The position numbers were made by a program, and so were the translations under genes. Shown one piece after another: positions 21,015 to 29,985 of a stretch of 34,737 nt of DNA; the first letter of the stretch is position 1, and each line of letters starts with the position of its first letter. Under the pieces are notes generated by a model. It had not been told where the DNA came from and did not search any database. It saw nothing but the letters and a program-made list of their open reading frames with translations. Source of the DNA: Lachnospiraceae bacterium. Lineage in GTDB: Bacteria > Bacillota > Clostridia > Lachnospirales > Lachnospiraceae. Where the stretch lies: NCBI GenBank assembly GCA_024681985.1, contig JAIKZU010000115.1, forward strand, positions 1 to 34,737. Direction: 5' to 3'.

Positions 21015-23546
21015 ATGAAAGACTTTGATAGCACACCGGTGCAAAAATCCGAGCGTATCACCAGACTGGTAAGACATCTGTTCGAAAAGATGCCGGAGAT
21101 CGAGCCTGTAAGGGCAGAGCTGATCACCGAGTCCTACCGTTCCACGGAGGGACTGCCGGAGACCACGCGGAAAGCTTTAGCTTTCGATCATATTTTAAAG
21201 AATCTGCCCATCATCATCCGTCCGGAGGAGCTGATCGTGGGAAGTACCACCATCGCACCCCGGGGATGTCAGACCTATCCGGAGTTTTCCTACGAGTGGC
21301 TGGAGGCAGAGTTTGATACGGTGGAGCATCGTTCGGCAGATCCTTTTTACATCTCCGAAGATACCAAAGCACGCTTGAAGGCTGTGAATCCCTATTGGAA
21401 GGGAAAGACCACTTCGGAACTGGCCAGAGCCTATATGGCACCCGAAACCTTACGGGCAATGGATCACAATGTGTTTACCCCGGGAAATTATTATTATAAT
21501 GGGGTGGGCCATGTCAATGTGCACTACGACAGGGTGATAAAGGAAGGCCTGTCCGGTATCATCGCGCAGACCAAAGAGGCCTTGGATGCCCTTACCTTCT
21601 GTGATCCGGAGTACGCTACCAAGCGGCGCTTCTTAGAAGCCGTCATCATTTCCTGCAGCGCGGTCATTCATTATGCGAAGCGCTACAGTCGACTGGCAAA
21701 AGAGGAAGCAGAAAAAGAGAAGGACGCAAAGAGAAAAGCAGAGCTTTTAAAAATATCCGAAGTATGCGACCATGTGCCCCTGCATCCTGCCAGAAATTTC
21801 TGGGAAGCATGCCAGGCATTCTGGTTCGTGCAGCAGACCATACAGATCGAGTCCTCCGGACATTCCATTTCTCCGGGACGCTTTGACCAGTATATGTATC
21901 CTTACTATGCATCGGACTTAAAAGCCGGTACCATGACACGGGAGGAAGCCCAGGAACTCATCGACTGTGTATGGGTGAAGTTAAACGACTTGAACAAGGT
22001 GCGGGATGCGGTCTCTGCAGAAGGCTTTGCGGGATATTCCCTGTTCCAAAACCTCATCGTGGGAGGCCAGACACCGGAGGGAGAGGATGCCACCAATGAT
22101 CTTTCCTTCATGTGCTTAGACGCCACCAAGCATGTATTTTTACCCCAGCCTTCCATTTCCATCCGGGTATGGAACGGTTCCGCCCAGGAGCTTTTGATCC
22201 GGGCGGCGGAGGTGACCAGGACCGGCATCGGTTTCCCGGCGTATTACAACGATGAGATCATCATTCCTTCCATGGAAAATCGGGGCATTCCCCTTTCCGA
22301 CGCCAGAAACTACAGCATCATCGGCTGTGTGGAACCCCATGTTCCCGGCAAAGAGGACGGATGGCATGATGCCGCATTCTTTAATATGGTGCGTCCTTTG
22401 GAGATGGTCTTCTACAACGGTTATGACCAGGGAGAGGAAGCATCGATCCATACCGGAAATGTGGAGAACTTTACTTCCTACGAGGAATTCAAAGCGGCGT
22501 ATAAAAAGCAGATGGAATATAACATCGCTCTTTTGGTCAATGCCAATAATGCCATTGACCGGGCCCATGCCGAGAGAAGTCCTCTGCCCTTTGAGTCGGC
22601 TTTGATCGACGACTGCATCGGGAAGGGAAAACCTTTACAGAGCGGCGGAGCCGTTTATAATTTTACCGGTCCCCAGGGCTTTGGTATCGCCAATGTGGCG
22701 GATTCCCTCTACACCGTAAAGAAGCTGGTATTCGAAGAAAAACGCTTTACCTTAGGGGAATTAAAGCGGGCCATGGAGATGAATTTCGGAAAGGGATTTG
22801 ACGAGATCACCGCCCGGGAGACAGCGGCGCAGGTGGCCCGGGAAATGAAAAGACAGGGAAAAGTTGCCACGGAAGATATCATTTCCGGCACCATCCGACA
22901 GGTACTTACCATGGAGCTTCCTCCGGAAGAAAAAAACCGGATGGAGGAGATCTGGCAGATGATCGACGACCTTCCCAAATACGGAAATGATATTGACGAG
23001 GTGGATGAGATCGCCCGGGAAGCGGCGCATTTTTATACGAAACCGCTGCCGAATTACAAAAATCCCAGAGGGGGCATCTTCCAAGCGGGACTCTATCCCG
23101 TATCCGCAAACGTTCCTTTGGGAGCACAGACCGGTGCCACCCCTGACGGACGTCTGGCCCATATGCCGGTGGCGGACGGAGTTTCCCCCACCAACGGAAA
23201 GGACCTCCATGGCCCCACGGCATCCTGCAATTCCGTTGCCAGATTGGATCACGGGGATGCTTCCAACGGTACGCTGTTCAATATGAAGATCCATCCTACT
23301 GCCATGAGCGGTGAAAAGGGACTTGCGGATTTTGTTTCGCTGGTGCGGGGCTTCTTTGATCAGAAGGGTATGCACATGCAGTTTAACGTGGTGGACAAAG
23401 AAACTCTCCTGGATGCCCAGGCACATCCGGAACGGTACCAGGGACTGGTGGTCCGGGTTGCCGGATATTCGGCGCTCTTTACCACACTTTCCAAGTCACT
23501 GCAGGACGATATAATCAGGAGAACGGCCCAGGGCCAGTACAGATAA
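21015..23546 (+). CDS. Glycyl radical 1,2-propanediol dehydratase (B12-independent)
   Basis: An 843-aa glycyl radical enzyme that dehydrates 1,2-propanediol to propanal. The thiyl-radical site is IIGCVEPHVPGKED with Cys438 and Glu440, and the glycyl loop is VRVAGYSALF with Gly817, 27 residues from the C-terminus. HNVFTPGNYYYNGVGH carries the substrate-binding His known from glycerol and diol dehydratases; the CVEP tetrad marks diol dehydratases rather than pyruvate formate-lyase. The N-terminus begins directly with the enzyme fold (SERITRLVRHLFEKMPEI), with no separate encapsulation peptide. Glycerol dehydratase is the main alternative; the rhamnose and PduP context favours propanediol. The activase gene starts 1 nt after its stop. 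Confidence 0.92.
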   Translation: MKDFDSTPVQKSERITRLVRHLFEKMPEIEPVRAELITESYRSTEGLPETTRKALAFDHILKNLPIIIRPEELIVGSTTIAPRGCQTYPEFSYEWLEAEFDTVEHRSADPFYISEDTKARLKAVNPYWKGKTTSELARAYMAPETLRAMDHNVFTPGNYYYNGVGHVNVHYDRVIKEGLSGIIAQTKEALDALTFCDPEYATKRRFLEAVIISCSAVIHYAKRYSRLAKEEAEKEKDAKRKAELLKISEVCDHVPLHPARNFWEACQAFWFVQQTIQIESSGHSISPGRFDQYMYPYYASDLKAGTMTREEAQELIDCVWVKLNDLNKVRDAVSAEGFAGYSLFQNLIVGGQTPEGEDATNDLSFMCLDATKHVFLPQPSISIRVWNGSAQELLIRAAEVTRTGIGFPAYYNDEIIIPSMENRGIPLSDARNYSIIGCVEPHVPGKEDGWHDAAFFNMVRPLEMVFYNGYDQGEEASIHTGNVENFTSYEEFKAAYKKQMEYNIALLVNANNAIDRAHAERSPLPFESALIDDCIGKGKPLQSGGAVYNFTGPQGFGIANVADSLYTVKKLVFEEKRFTLGELKRAMEMNFGKGFDEITARETAAQVAREMKRQGKVATEDIISGTIRQVLTMELPPEEKNRMEEIWQMIDDLPKYGNDIDEVDEIAREAAHFYTKPLPNYKNPRGGIFQAGLYPVSANVPLGAQTGATPDGRLAHMPVADGVSPTNGKDLHGPTASCNSVARLDHGDASNGTLFNMKIHPTAMSGEKGLADFVSLVRGFFDQKGMHMQFNVVDKETLLDAQAHPERYQGLVVRVAGYSALFTTLSKSLQDDIIRRTAQGQYR

Positions 23547-23547
23547 T

Positions 23548-24348
23548 ATGATCGATAATTCCTATCTAAACGTTAAAGGCAGGATATTTGATATCCAGAG
23601 ATATTCCATACATGACGGCATCGGCATACGGACCATTGTCTTTTTGAAGGGTTGCGTGTTAAGATGCAGATGGTGCTGTAATCCGGAATCTCAGAGTTAT
23701 GAGATCGAGACCATGATGGTAAACGGACGTCCCCGCACCTATGGACAGGATGTCACGGTCCGGGAAGTCATGGAGACCGTACGGCGGGATATGCCGTATT
23801 ACAACCGTTCGGACGGGGGACTTACCCTATCCGGCGGAGAGAGTCTCTTGCAGATCAAATTTGCGGAAGCCCTCCTTCGGGCCGGCAAAGATCTGGGGGT
23901 CAATACGGCACTGGAAAGCATGGGCTATGCTGATTTTTCCGATATCCGACGGATCCTTCCTTTTTTGGATACCTATCTGATGGACATCAAACACATGGAT
24001 CCCATCAAGCACAAGGAATGGTGCGGCAAGGAAAACACTCTCATGACGGAGAATGCCAAAAAGATCGCCGCATCCCGCCAGACGAAGCTTGTGATCCGGG
24101 TGCCGGTGATCCCGGGATTTAATGATACCGAACAGGAGATCTTAGACATTGCTCGTTTTGCGGATTCCCTTCCGGGAGTGGAGGAGATCGACCTCTTGCC
24201 CTATCATAATTTCGGTGAAGGAAAGTATGCGGGACTGGGACGACCCTATCCCATGGGAGATGCGAAACGGCCGACGGATGACTTCATGCAAGCCCTGAAA
24301 TCTCAGGTGGAGGGGAAGACCGATCTGTATTGTCAGATCGGCGGCTGA
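23548..24348 (+). CDS. Glycyl radical enzyme activase (radical SAM), compact form
   Basis: A 266-aa radical-SAM activase that installs the glycyl radical on the dehydratase. The SAM cluster motif is KGCVLRCRWCCNPES (CX3CX2C) near residue 35, followed by the Gly-rich SAM site TLSGGESLLQ and a late strand IRVPVIPGFND. The ferredoxin-like insert with two extra 4Fe-4S clusters found in many activases, including that of glycerol dehydratase, is absent: between WCCNPES and VREVMETV are only about 30 residues without Cys. In size it resembles pyruvate formate-lyase activase. It follows the dehydratase by 1 nt and its TGA overlaps the next start (ATGA type). Confidence 0.92.
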   Translation: MIDNSYLNVKGRIFDIQRYSIHDGIGIRTIVFLKGCVLRCRWCCNPESQSYEIETMMVNGRPRTYGQDVTVREVMETVRRDMPYYNRSDGGLTLSGGESLLQIKFAEALLRAGKDLGVNTALESMGYADFSDIRRILPFLDTYLMDIKHMDPIKHKEWCGKENTLMTENAKKIAASRQTKLVIRVPVIPGFNDTEQEILDIARFADSLPGVEEIDLLPYHNFGEGKYAGLGRPYPMGDAKRPTDDFMQALKSQVEGKTDLYCQIGG

Positions 24349-25886
24349 TGATGAAACTTTTGATCGTAGATGATGAAAAACTGACCCGGGAAGGGCTTTT
24401 GACAGCCGTAAACTGGGAAGAACTCGGCATTACCGAGATAGACACTGCAGCCAACGGAGAGGAGGGTCTTTCCATAGGAAAGGCCTTTCACCCCGACATG
24501 GTCTTAACGGACGTTCGGATGCCCCGCATGACGGGGATCGAGATGGCGGAAGAACTGCAGCAGATCTATCCCGATACTGCCGTTATTTTTATGAGCGGAT
24601 ATTCGGACAAGGAGTATCTGAAGGCAGCCATCAAATTAAATGCCGTCAGCTATGTGGAAAAACCCATTAATCTAAGGGAAGTCGTTGATGCAGTCCGGGA
24701 AGCCTCCATGCAGATCGAGGAAAAGCAGATGGCGGCCCGGGGACAAAAGGCCCGGGAGACGGAGGAAAAGGTAAAACTCTGCGAACGGATCATGCACGGC
24801 ATCCGGCCAAAGGATTTTTCTGACCTTTCCCTGCCAAGGGATATGCACGAGACGGATTCTTTTTGCGCTCTGGTGACGGAGTTTGAAAAAAGCGAACGCA
24901 TCAGCTTTGCGGAGCTGTCCACCAAGGTGTTGTCCGAGCTTTCTCTGCTTTTGAAAGAAAAGAAACAAAATATCATATACGCCTTCAGGGAAGGACATCT
25001 GTTATGTCTGTTCGTATACGGTGTATCCGTAAATAAGGAGAACATGGCGGAAGTGATCCGCTTCATGCGGAAAAACTGTGACTATCTGGGAAATTTCACC
25101 CAGGCTTTGGGCACGGTGGTTTCCGGTATGGGAAATGCCTACCTTTCCTATACATCGGCGGTGGCCCTATTACAGCAGGCCTTTTACTGTGAGAAAAATT
25201 CGGATCTTTTTGAACTGGAGGAACCCCGGTATACGCCTCCGGCCATATCGGATCACTCGGCGGAGTTTTCCGAGGCATTGAAAAAAAGAGACCGGGCCGG
25301 TTGTGACCGGATTCTTTCCGAAGTGGAAAAACAGTTCATGATGCCTTGTATGCTCCTGCCCAGTCAGACCAGGGACATTTATTATAAGCTTTTTATTCAA
25401 CTGCAGAAGGCGGCGGAACAGTCCAGGATCGCTTCATTTCTCATCGAGGAAAAGAATTCCCTGTTTGATATGGTAAACGAGGCACCCTCCTGTCCTGCGT
25501 TACATCGGTTGTTGCGGGAGCGGGTGGCGGACTTTTTTGACCAGTCGAAAAATCACAGAGAGGACAACAGCCTCGTATATGCCATCGAGGAATTTGTGCA
25601 TATGAATTATCAGAATGAGTCCCTTTCCGTTAAATCCATCAGTGATTATGTGAACCGCTCCACTTCTTATGTATGCACTTTGTTTAAAAATGAAAGCGGA
25701 ATGACGCTGAATCAGTATATCACCAAATATCGTCTGGAAAACGCAAAGGAGATGCTGGGGGATCCCCGTTATAAGATCACTGAGGTGGCATCCCGCTGCG
25801 GCTATAACGACGTGAATTATTTCGGTAAGATCTTTAAGAAATACACCGGCAGTTCCCCTTCGGAATACAGAGGAGGCTTGTTGTGA
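24348..25886 (+). CDS. AraC-type response regulator (YesN family)
   Basis: A protein of about 512 aa. Receiver domain (about 1-120): KLLIVDDEKLTREGLL, phospho-acceptor Asp in MVLTDVRMPRMTG, FMSGYSDKEYL, YVEKPINL. A middle region of about 280 residues has no recognised domain. The C-terminal AraC DNA-binding domain (about 415-512) has SVKSISDYVNRSTSYVCTLF and ITEVASRCGYNDVNYFGKIF. The ORF track starts at 24330 inside the activase; ATG 24348 or 24351, at the activase stop, gives the proper receiver N-terminus. GTGA overlap with the kinase gene. Probably activates sugar uptake and/or microcompartment genes. Confidence 0.9.
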   Translation: MMKLLIVDDEKLTREGLLTAVNWEELGITEIDTAANGEEGLSIGKAFHPDMVLTDVRMPRMTGIEMAEELQQIYPDTAVIFMSGYSDKEYLKAAIKLNAVSYVEKPINLREVVDAVREASMQIEEKQMAARGQKARETEEKVKLCERIMHGIRPKDFSDLSLPRDMHETDSFCALVTEFEKSERISFAELSTKVLSELSLLLKEKKQNIIYAFREGHLLCLFVYGVSVNKENMAEVIRFMRKNCDYLGNFTQALGTVVSGMGNAYLSYTSAVALLQQAFYCEKNSDLFELEEPRYTPPAISDHSAEFSEALKKRDRAGCDRILSEVEKQFMMPCMLLPSQTRDIYYKLFIQLQKAAEQSRIASFLIEEKNSLFDMVNEAPSCPALHRLLRERVADFFDQSKNHREDNSLVYAIEEFVHMNYQNESLSVKSISDYVNRSTSYVCTLFKNESGMTLNQYITKYRLENAKEMLGDPRYKITEVASRCGYNDVNYFGKIFKKYTGSSPSEYRGGLL

Positions 25887-27688
25887 TCATTCGAAAAATG
25901 CATGATGCTTCCATTCAGGTGAAGCTTTTGATCTCCTATATGCTCTTGATCATCGTGCCTTCCCTTTTGGTCCTGTATCTGGCCCGGACTACCATGCTGG
26001 ATCTGGTAACGGGAGACACCATCGATCAGTCCTTTGCCCTCTCCAAGCAGAGTGCTTCCGCACTGGAGGCCATTATCAACCCGCTGCCCACCATGGGCTC
26101 CGTCCTTCAGCGAAATGCATTGATCCGGCAGATGTGTACCGGTGCGGCCTCCCCGGAGGAAAAGATCCGGATGTCCAGGGATGAGGCGCAGCTTACGGAA
26201 TTGAATTCTGTTTTGTACAATGACATCGACCGCAGTCTGGTCACCTCCATTCATGTCTATACGGAACTGGTGCCTTCCACCATGTATCACAACGTCATTA
26301 CGGGGAATTTCTTTTTGCCGGAGAGCAGTATTTCCAGTTCCTATTGGCACGGTATCATGGTCTCCACCAACAAGACCGAACTGTATTGTCCGTCTTTTTA
26401 TCTGACCAAGCAGGAGATCGAAGAATACGGAGACCTGGCTTATGTGCAAAAGCTCTATCCCAATGCACGGATCTCCGATGTATCTCCCTCTTATCTGGTG
26501 ATCTATTTTTCTTCGGAAAAATTAAAGACCGTTTTGGAACAGGATGTGTCCACTCATCAGGGTGCTTCCTATATCATCAATGAACGTGACTCCATCGTAT
26601 CCTCCTCCGATGAGAATCAGGTAGGTCTGTATTTTATGAGCTACGACACCGTCCGGGGATTGTCTTCGGAAAAGAACGGTTACACGGAAAAGACCGTGAT
26701 GGAAGAGGATGTCTATGCCACCAGTTACCGCTTGGGAGATTCCGACTGGTATATGGTGACCGTCATGCCCCAGGCCCCGATCCTTAACCGGGGGCGGGAC
26801 ATCATCTTAAATCTGATGCTCATTTACTTCTTGACCCTGACGGTGGCATTGGTGTTCGCACTGGTGCTTTCCAATTCCCTGATCCGCAGGATCGCCCGGA
26901 TCAACAGTTCCATGCGGGACGCCCGGGAGGCTCTGCCGGTACCCCTGCCGGAACCTACGGTCCACGATGAGATCGGGGAACTGACCCGCAGCTATAACCA
27001 TATGGCAAACGAGATCAACACTTTGATGGAGAGGGAAAAAGAAGCCGCCAAAAACCTGCGAAAGACGGAAGTACGGGCCCTGCAGGCCCAGATCAATCCC
27101 CATTTCCTATACAACACCATGGATATGATCAGCTGGATGGCCCAGACGGGAAAAGGAGATGACGTGACTTCCGCCGTGCGGGCGCTGTCGGAGTTTTACA
27201 AACTGACGCTCAGCAAAAAGGATATCTACGCCGACATCCGTTCGGAAAGAGAGCATGTAAAGCTGTACCTAAAGCTGCAGAACATGCGCTATGAAGGAAA
27301 GTTGCATCTCATCGATGATATCCCGGATGAGCTGAATGATATAAGGATCCCCAAACTGACCCTGCAGCCCATCGTGGAAAATGCTGTACTCCACGGCATA
27401 TTGGAAAAAGAATCGGCAGAGGGGACCATCCTGCTCACGGCCTGGACGGAAGAGGATCATGTCATCATCCTGGTCTCCGATGACGGCGTGGGAATGGATG
27501 AGGAAACCAAGCGGCTGATCCTTTCGGGGAACACAAAAAATACCGGCGGTACCAACATCGCCATCGTAAATACCCACCGTAGACTGAAAATGCTCTTTGG
27601 CGAAGAATACGGGTTGAAGTATGAAAGCGCCCCGGGAGAGGGGACGGAAGTGATGATCACACTTCCGAAAGAAACCAATCAATCATAA
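25883..27688 (+). CDS. YesM-type sensor histidine kinase with Cache-like sensor
   Basis: A 601-aa kinase with GTG start at 25883, 6 nt after AGGAGG. TM1 about residues 15-35, a large outside domain of about 265 residues ending in a Cache/PAS-like half (INERDSIVSSSDENQVGLYF ... GDSDWYMVTVMP), TM2 about 310-335, HAMP (SSMRDAREALPVPLPEP), then His_kinase motif LQAQINPHFLYNTMDMI with His407 and HATPase motifs QPIVENAVLHG and VSDDGVGMD. These kinases commonly sense extracellular sugars, directly or via a binding protein; placement between the BMC operon and a rhamnose-type importer suggests rhamnose or a plant/mucin glycan fragment. Confidence 0.9.
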   Translation: MIIRKMHDASIQVKLLISYMLLIIVPSLLVLYLARTTMLDLVTGDTIDQSFALSKQSASALEAIINPLPTMGSVLQRNALIRQMCTGAASPEEKIRMSRDEAQLTELNSVLYNDIDRSLVTSIHVYTELVPSTMYHNVITGNFFLPESSISSSYWHGIMVSTNKTELYCPSFYLTKQEIEEYGDLAYVQKLYPNARISDVSPSYLVIYFSSEKLKTVLEQDVSTHQGASYIINERDSIVSSSDENQVGLYFMSYDTVRGLSSEKNGYTEKTVMEEDVYATSYRLGDSDWYMVTVMPQAPILNRGRDIILNLMLIYFLTLTVALVFALVLSNSLIRRIARINSSMRDAREALPVPLPEPTVHDEIGELTRSYNHMANEINTLMEREKEAAKNLRKTEVRALQAQINPHFLYNTMDMISWMAQTGKGDDVTSAVRALSEFYKLTLSKKDIYADIRSEREHVKLYLKLQNMRYEGKLHLIDDIPDELNDIRIPKLTLQPIVENAVLHGILEKESAEGTILLTAWTEEDHVIILVSDDGVGMDEETKRLILSGNTKNTGGTNIAIVNTHRRLKMLFGEEYGLKYESAPGEGTEVMITLPKETNQS

Positions 27689-27713
27689 ATCATCATGAGG
27701 AGGAGGAGAAGGA

Positions 27714-28349
27714 ATGGAACGCAATACGTTTGCTCTATCCGTAAAGGAAGGAAAGAAGCTTGCTTTCAGAAAAGGGCTGGGAGAAAAGTGGAGTGACATC
27801 ACCGCACTTTTGGATGAAAAAAAGGCATCCAATTTCAGTATCTGGCAGATCGAAGGGGTAGTGTTTGCCTATTATGAAACGGAGGAAGAAGCACCGGAAT
27901 TATATGGGGGATTAAAAGAGATTTTCGATGGGATGGAAGATGCCTTTGACTGGATCTCGGATCCTACCCAAAAGATGCGCCTCATGTATCATAACTTCGG
28001 TATCATAAGATCCTCCAAGGAGCTGATCCGTCACCGGGTGTTTGTGACCCGTTTAAAAGAAGGGTTTGAAGAAGAGTATAAAGCTCGTCATGATGTTTTG
28101 GTGGAACAGAGGAACGGAGTGCCCGACGAAGGCCCGGATTCCAATTTTTCCATCTGGTACGCCGGCGGTTTTATCATGGGATATGACGAGATCGATACCA
28201 CCATGGAAAAGGATGAGACCGCCGAGGAACACGAGGCAACAAAAGCATGGGAAGAGCGGATGCTGGAGATCATGGAGTGGCTCACGGACGACGTGGACTG
28301 GTTGACGGATCTGCATCACGACCATGTGGTGAGGATCGGACATCATTAA
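27714..28349 (+). CDS. rhaM: Tandem two-domain L-rhamnose mutarotase-like protein
   Basis: A 211-aa protein made of two RhaM-like domains (about 1-100 and 107-211), twice the usual 104 aa. RhaM interconverts rhamnose anomers for the isomerase. Aligned with E. coli RhaM, the C-terminal half keeps the catalytic Tyr and His as Y122-x3-H126 (EEYKARHDVL), whereas the N-terminal half has F18 and L22 at those places (LAFRKGLGEKW) and should be inactive, though it keeps the Trp equivalent to W26. Both halves share the strand NFSIW. Since RhaM is a dimer, the fusion looks like a built-in heterodimer. Good RBS GAGGAGGAG; 25 nt after the kinase gene. Confidence 0.82.
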   Translation: MERNTFALSVKEGKKLAFRKGLGEKWSDITALLDEKKASNFSIWQIEGVVFAYYETEEEAPELYGGLKEIFDGMEDAFDWISDPTQKMRLMYHNFGIIRSSKELIRHRVFVTRLKEGFEEEYKARHDVLVEQRNGVPDEGPDSNFSIWYAGGFIMGYDEIDTTMEKDETAEEHEATKAWEERMLEIMEWLTDDVDWLTDLHHDHVVRIGHH

Positions 28350-28364
28350 AAAAGATTTTCCCAT

Positions 28365-28412
28365 AAAATAAAAAATTTTACGATTTCAGTGGAAAACCCC
28401 CTGTGCTAAAGT
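28365..28412 (+). promoter_or_regulatory. Candidate regulated promoter of the ABC operon
   Basis: A 20-bp element AAAATAAAAAATTTTACGAT (28365-28384) lies 22 nt before a -10-like TAAAGT (28407-28412); no consensus -35 is present at 17 nt (TTTCAG). The same element with one mismatch stands at the same distance upstream of a -10-like hexamer before the binding-protein gene (31968). The A/T-rich part could be an UP element; the fixed geometry with weak -35 boxes suggests an activator site. Confidence 0.5.
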
Positions 28413-28467
28413 GATGATTAGTGAAAAGTAAATGTCGCTAATAATAAGGATGAAAGGGGGACAGGAA

Positions 28468-29985
28468 ATGGCTGAGGATATCATTCTGGAGCTGAAGGGG
28501 ATCACAAAGATCTTTCCCGGCGTAAAGGCGCTGAATAACGTGCAGTTCCAGTTGAGACGCGGAGAAGTGCATGCGCTCATGGGCGAAAACGGAGCCGGCA
28601 AATCCACGTTTATCAAAGTCATCACCGGAGTACACAGTGCTGAAGAAGGCCATATGTATTTGAACGGACAGGAGGTCTTTTTCAAAGGACCGTTGGATGC
28701 GCAGGAGGCGGGTATCGCCGCCGTATACCAGCATCCTACGTCCTATCCGGAACTTTCCGTTACGGAAAATATTTTCATGGGTCATGAGACCGTCAAAGGA
28801 GGTATCATTCAGTGGCGCGAGATGAACGCCAAGGCCCAGGAACTTTTAGACAGTCTGGATGCGGATTTCAAGGCGACGGACGAAGTCGGTGCCTTATCCG
28901 TGGCACAGCAGCAGATGATGGAGATCGCAAAAGCGTTATCCACCAATGCGCAGATCTTTATTTTAGACGAGCCCACGGCAGCTCTTACGGCAAATGAGTC
29001 GGAGAAGCTCTACGGCATCGTCGACAAATTACGTGAGGACGGTAAGTCCGTCATCTTTATTTCCCACAGATTTGAAGATATGTACCGGCTGGCCAGCCGG
29101 GTTACGGTGTTCCGTGACAGCCAGTATATCGGCACCTATGATGTGGACGGTATTTCCAATGCGGATCTGATCAAGGCCATGGTAGGTCGTGAGATCACGG
29201 ATATGTACCCGAAGCAGGAGATCAAACTCGGTGAAGAGATGCTGCGGGTGGAAGGCATGAGCCGCGTCGGCTATTTCAAGGATGTATCCTTCGATGTAAA
29301 GGCCGGAGAGATCGTAGGCTTAACAGGCCTGGTAGGAGCCGGACGTACGGAGACCATCGAGTCCGTTTGCGGTATCACCAAACCGGACAGCGGAAAGGTT
29401 TACCTCCAAGGCAAACCCATCACCATTAAGAATCCTTCCGATGCCATGGAAGCAGGCATCATCTTATTGCCGGAGGATCGTCAGAGACAGGGACTGATCC
29501 TTTCCTGGGGCTTGGGCAGAAACGTGACCCTTCCCATCCAGGATGTTCTGGCAAACAAGGGATTCAATGACGAGAAAAAGGAAAGAGAACTTTCCAAAAA
29601 GCATTTGGAGGATGTGGACACCAAGGCGGTCACCATCTTCCAGCCTGCAAGTTCCTTATCCGGCGGCAATCAGCAGAAGGTTGTGGTGGCCAAGGCTTTG
29701 GCCCAGTCCCACATGAAAGTGGTGATCATGGACGAGCCTACCAAGGGTATCGATGTAGGCGCTAAAAAAGAGATCTACGAGATCATGGGTGATCTGGCAA
29801 AGAAAGGCTACGGCATCATCATGATCTCTTCCGAAATGCCGGAGATCATCGGTATGTGCGATCGTATCTTTGTAATGTGTAACGGTCGTGTATCCGGCTG
29901 TCTGGACCGTTCCGAAGTGACACAGGAGAAGATCCTGGAGCTTTCCATGGAACAGTCGGGCACCAAGAAGGGAGGAGCAGCATAA
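28468..29985 (+). CDS. Sugar ABC transporter ATPase, RbsA/rhamnose type
   Basis: A 505-aa fused two-domain ATPase. Domain 1: Walker A GENGAGKST, signature LSVAQQQMMEIAKALS, Walker B IFILDEPTAALT. Domain 2: degenerate Walker A GLVGAGRTET, signature LSGGNQQKVVVAKAL, Walker B VVIMDEPTKGIDVG. This active/degenerate pattern is standard for carbohydrate CUT2 importers. The ORF track begins at 28432 (MSLIIRM...), but the ATG at 28468 follows AGGGGG at 7 nt and matches the family N-terminus. Two permeases and a binding protein follow. Rhamnose is inferred from the neighbours rhaM and rhaB and from the binding-protein sequence. Confidence 0.92.
   Translation: MAEDIILELKGITKIFPGVKALNNVQFQLRRGEVHALMGENGAGKSTFIKVITGVHSAEEGHMYLNGQEVFFKGPLDAQEAGIAAVYQHPTSYPELSVTENIFMGHETVKGGIIQWREMNAKAQELLDSLDADFKATDEVGALSVAQQQMMEIAKALSTNAQIFILDEPTAALTANESEKLYGIVDKLREDGKSVIFISHRFEDMYRLASRVTVFRDSQYIGTYDVDGISNADLIKAMVGREITDMYPKQEIKLGEEMLRVEGMSRVGYFKDVSFDVKAGEIVGLTGLVGAGRTETIESVCGITKPDSGKVYLQGKPITIKNPSDAMEAGIILLPEDRQRQGLILSWGLGRNVTLPIQDVLANKGFNDEKKERELSKKHLEDVDTKAVTIFQPASSLSGGNQQKVVVAKALAQSHMKVVIMDEPTKGIDVGAKKEIYEIMGDLAKKGYGIIMISSEMPEIIGMCDRIFVMCNGRVSGCLDRSEVTQEKILELSMEQSGTKKGGAA

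Noticed and set aside
22761-23426. 221-aa minus-strand ORF inside the dehydratase gene
   Set aside because: Lies fully opposite a conserved glycyl radical enzyme; composition (His/Arg/Gly-rich) is that of an antisense shadow.
25817-26449. 210-aa minus-strand ORF opposite the YesM-type kinase
   Set aside because: Shadow ORF with no start signal or recognisable domain.
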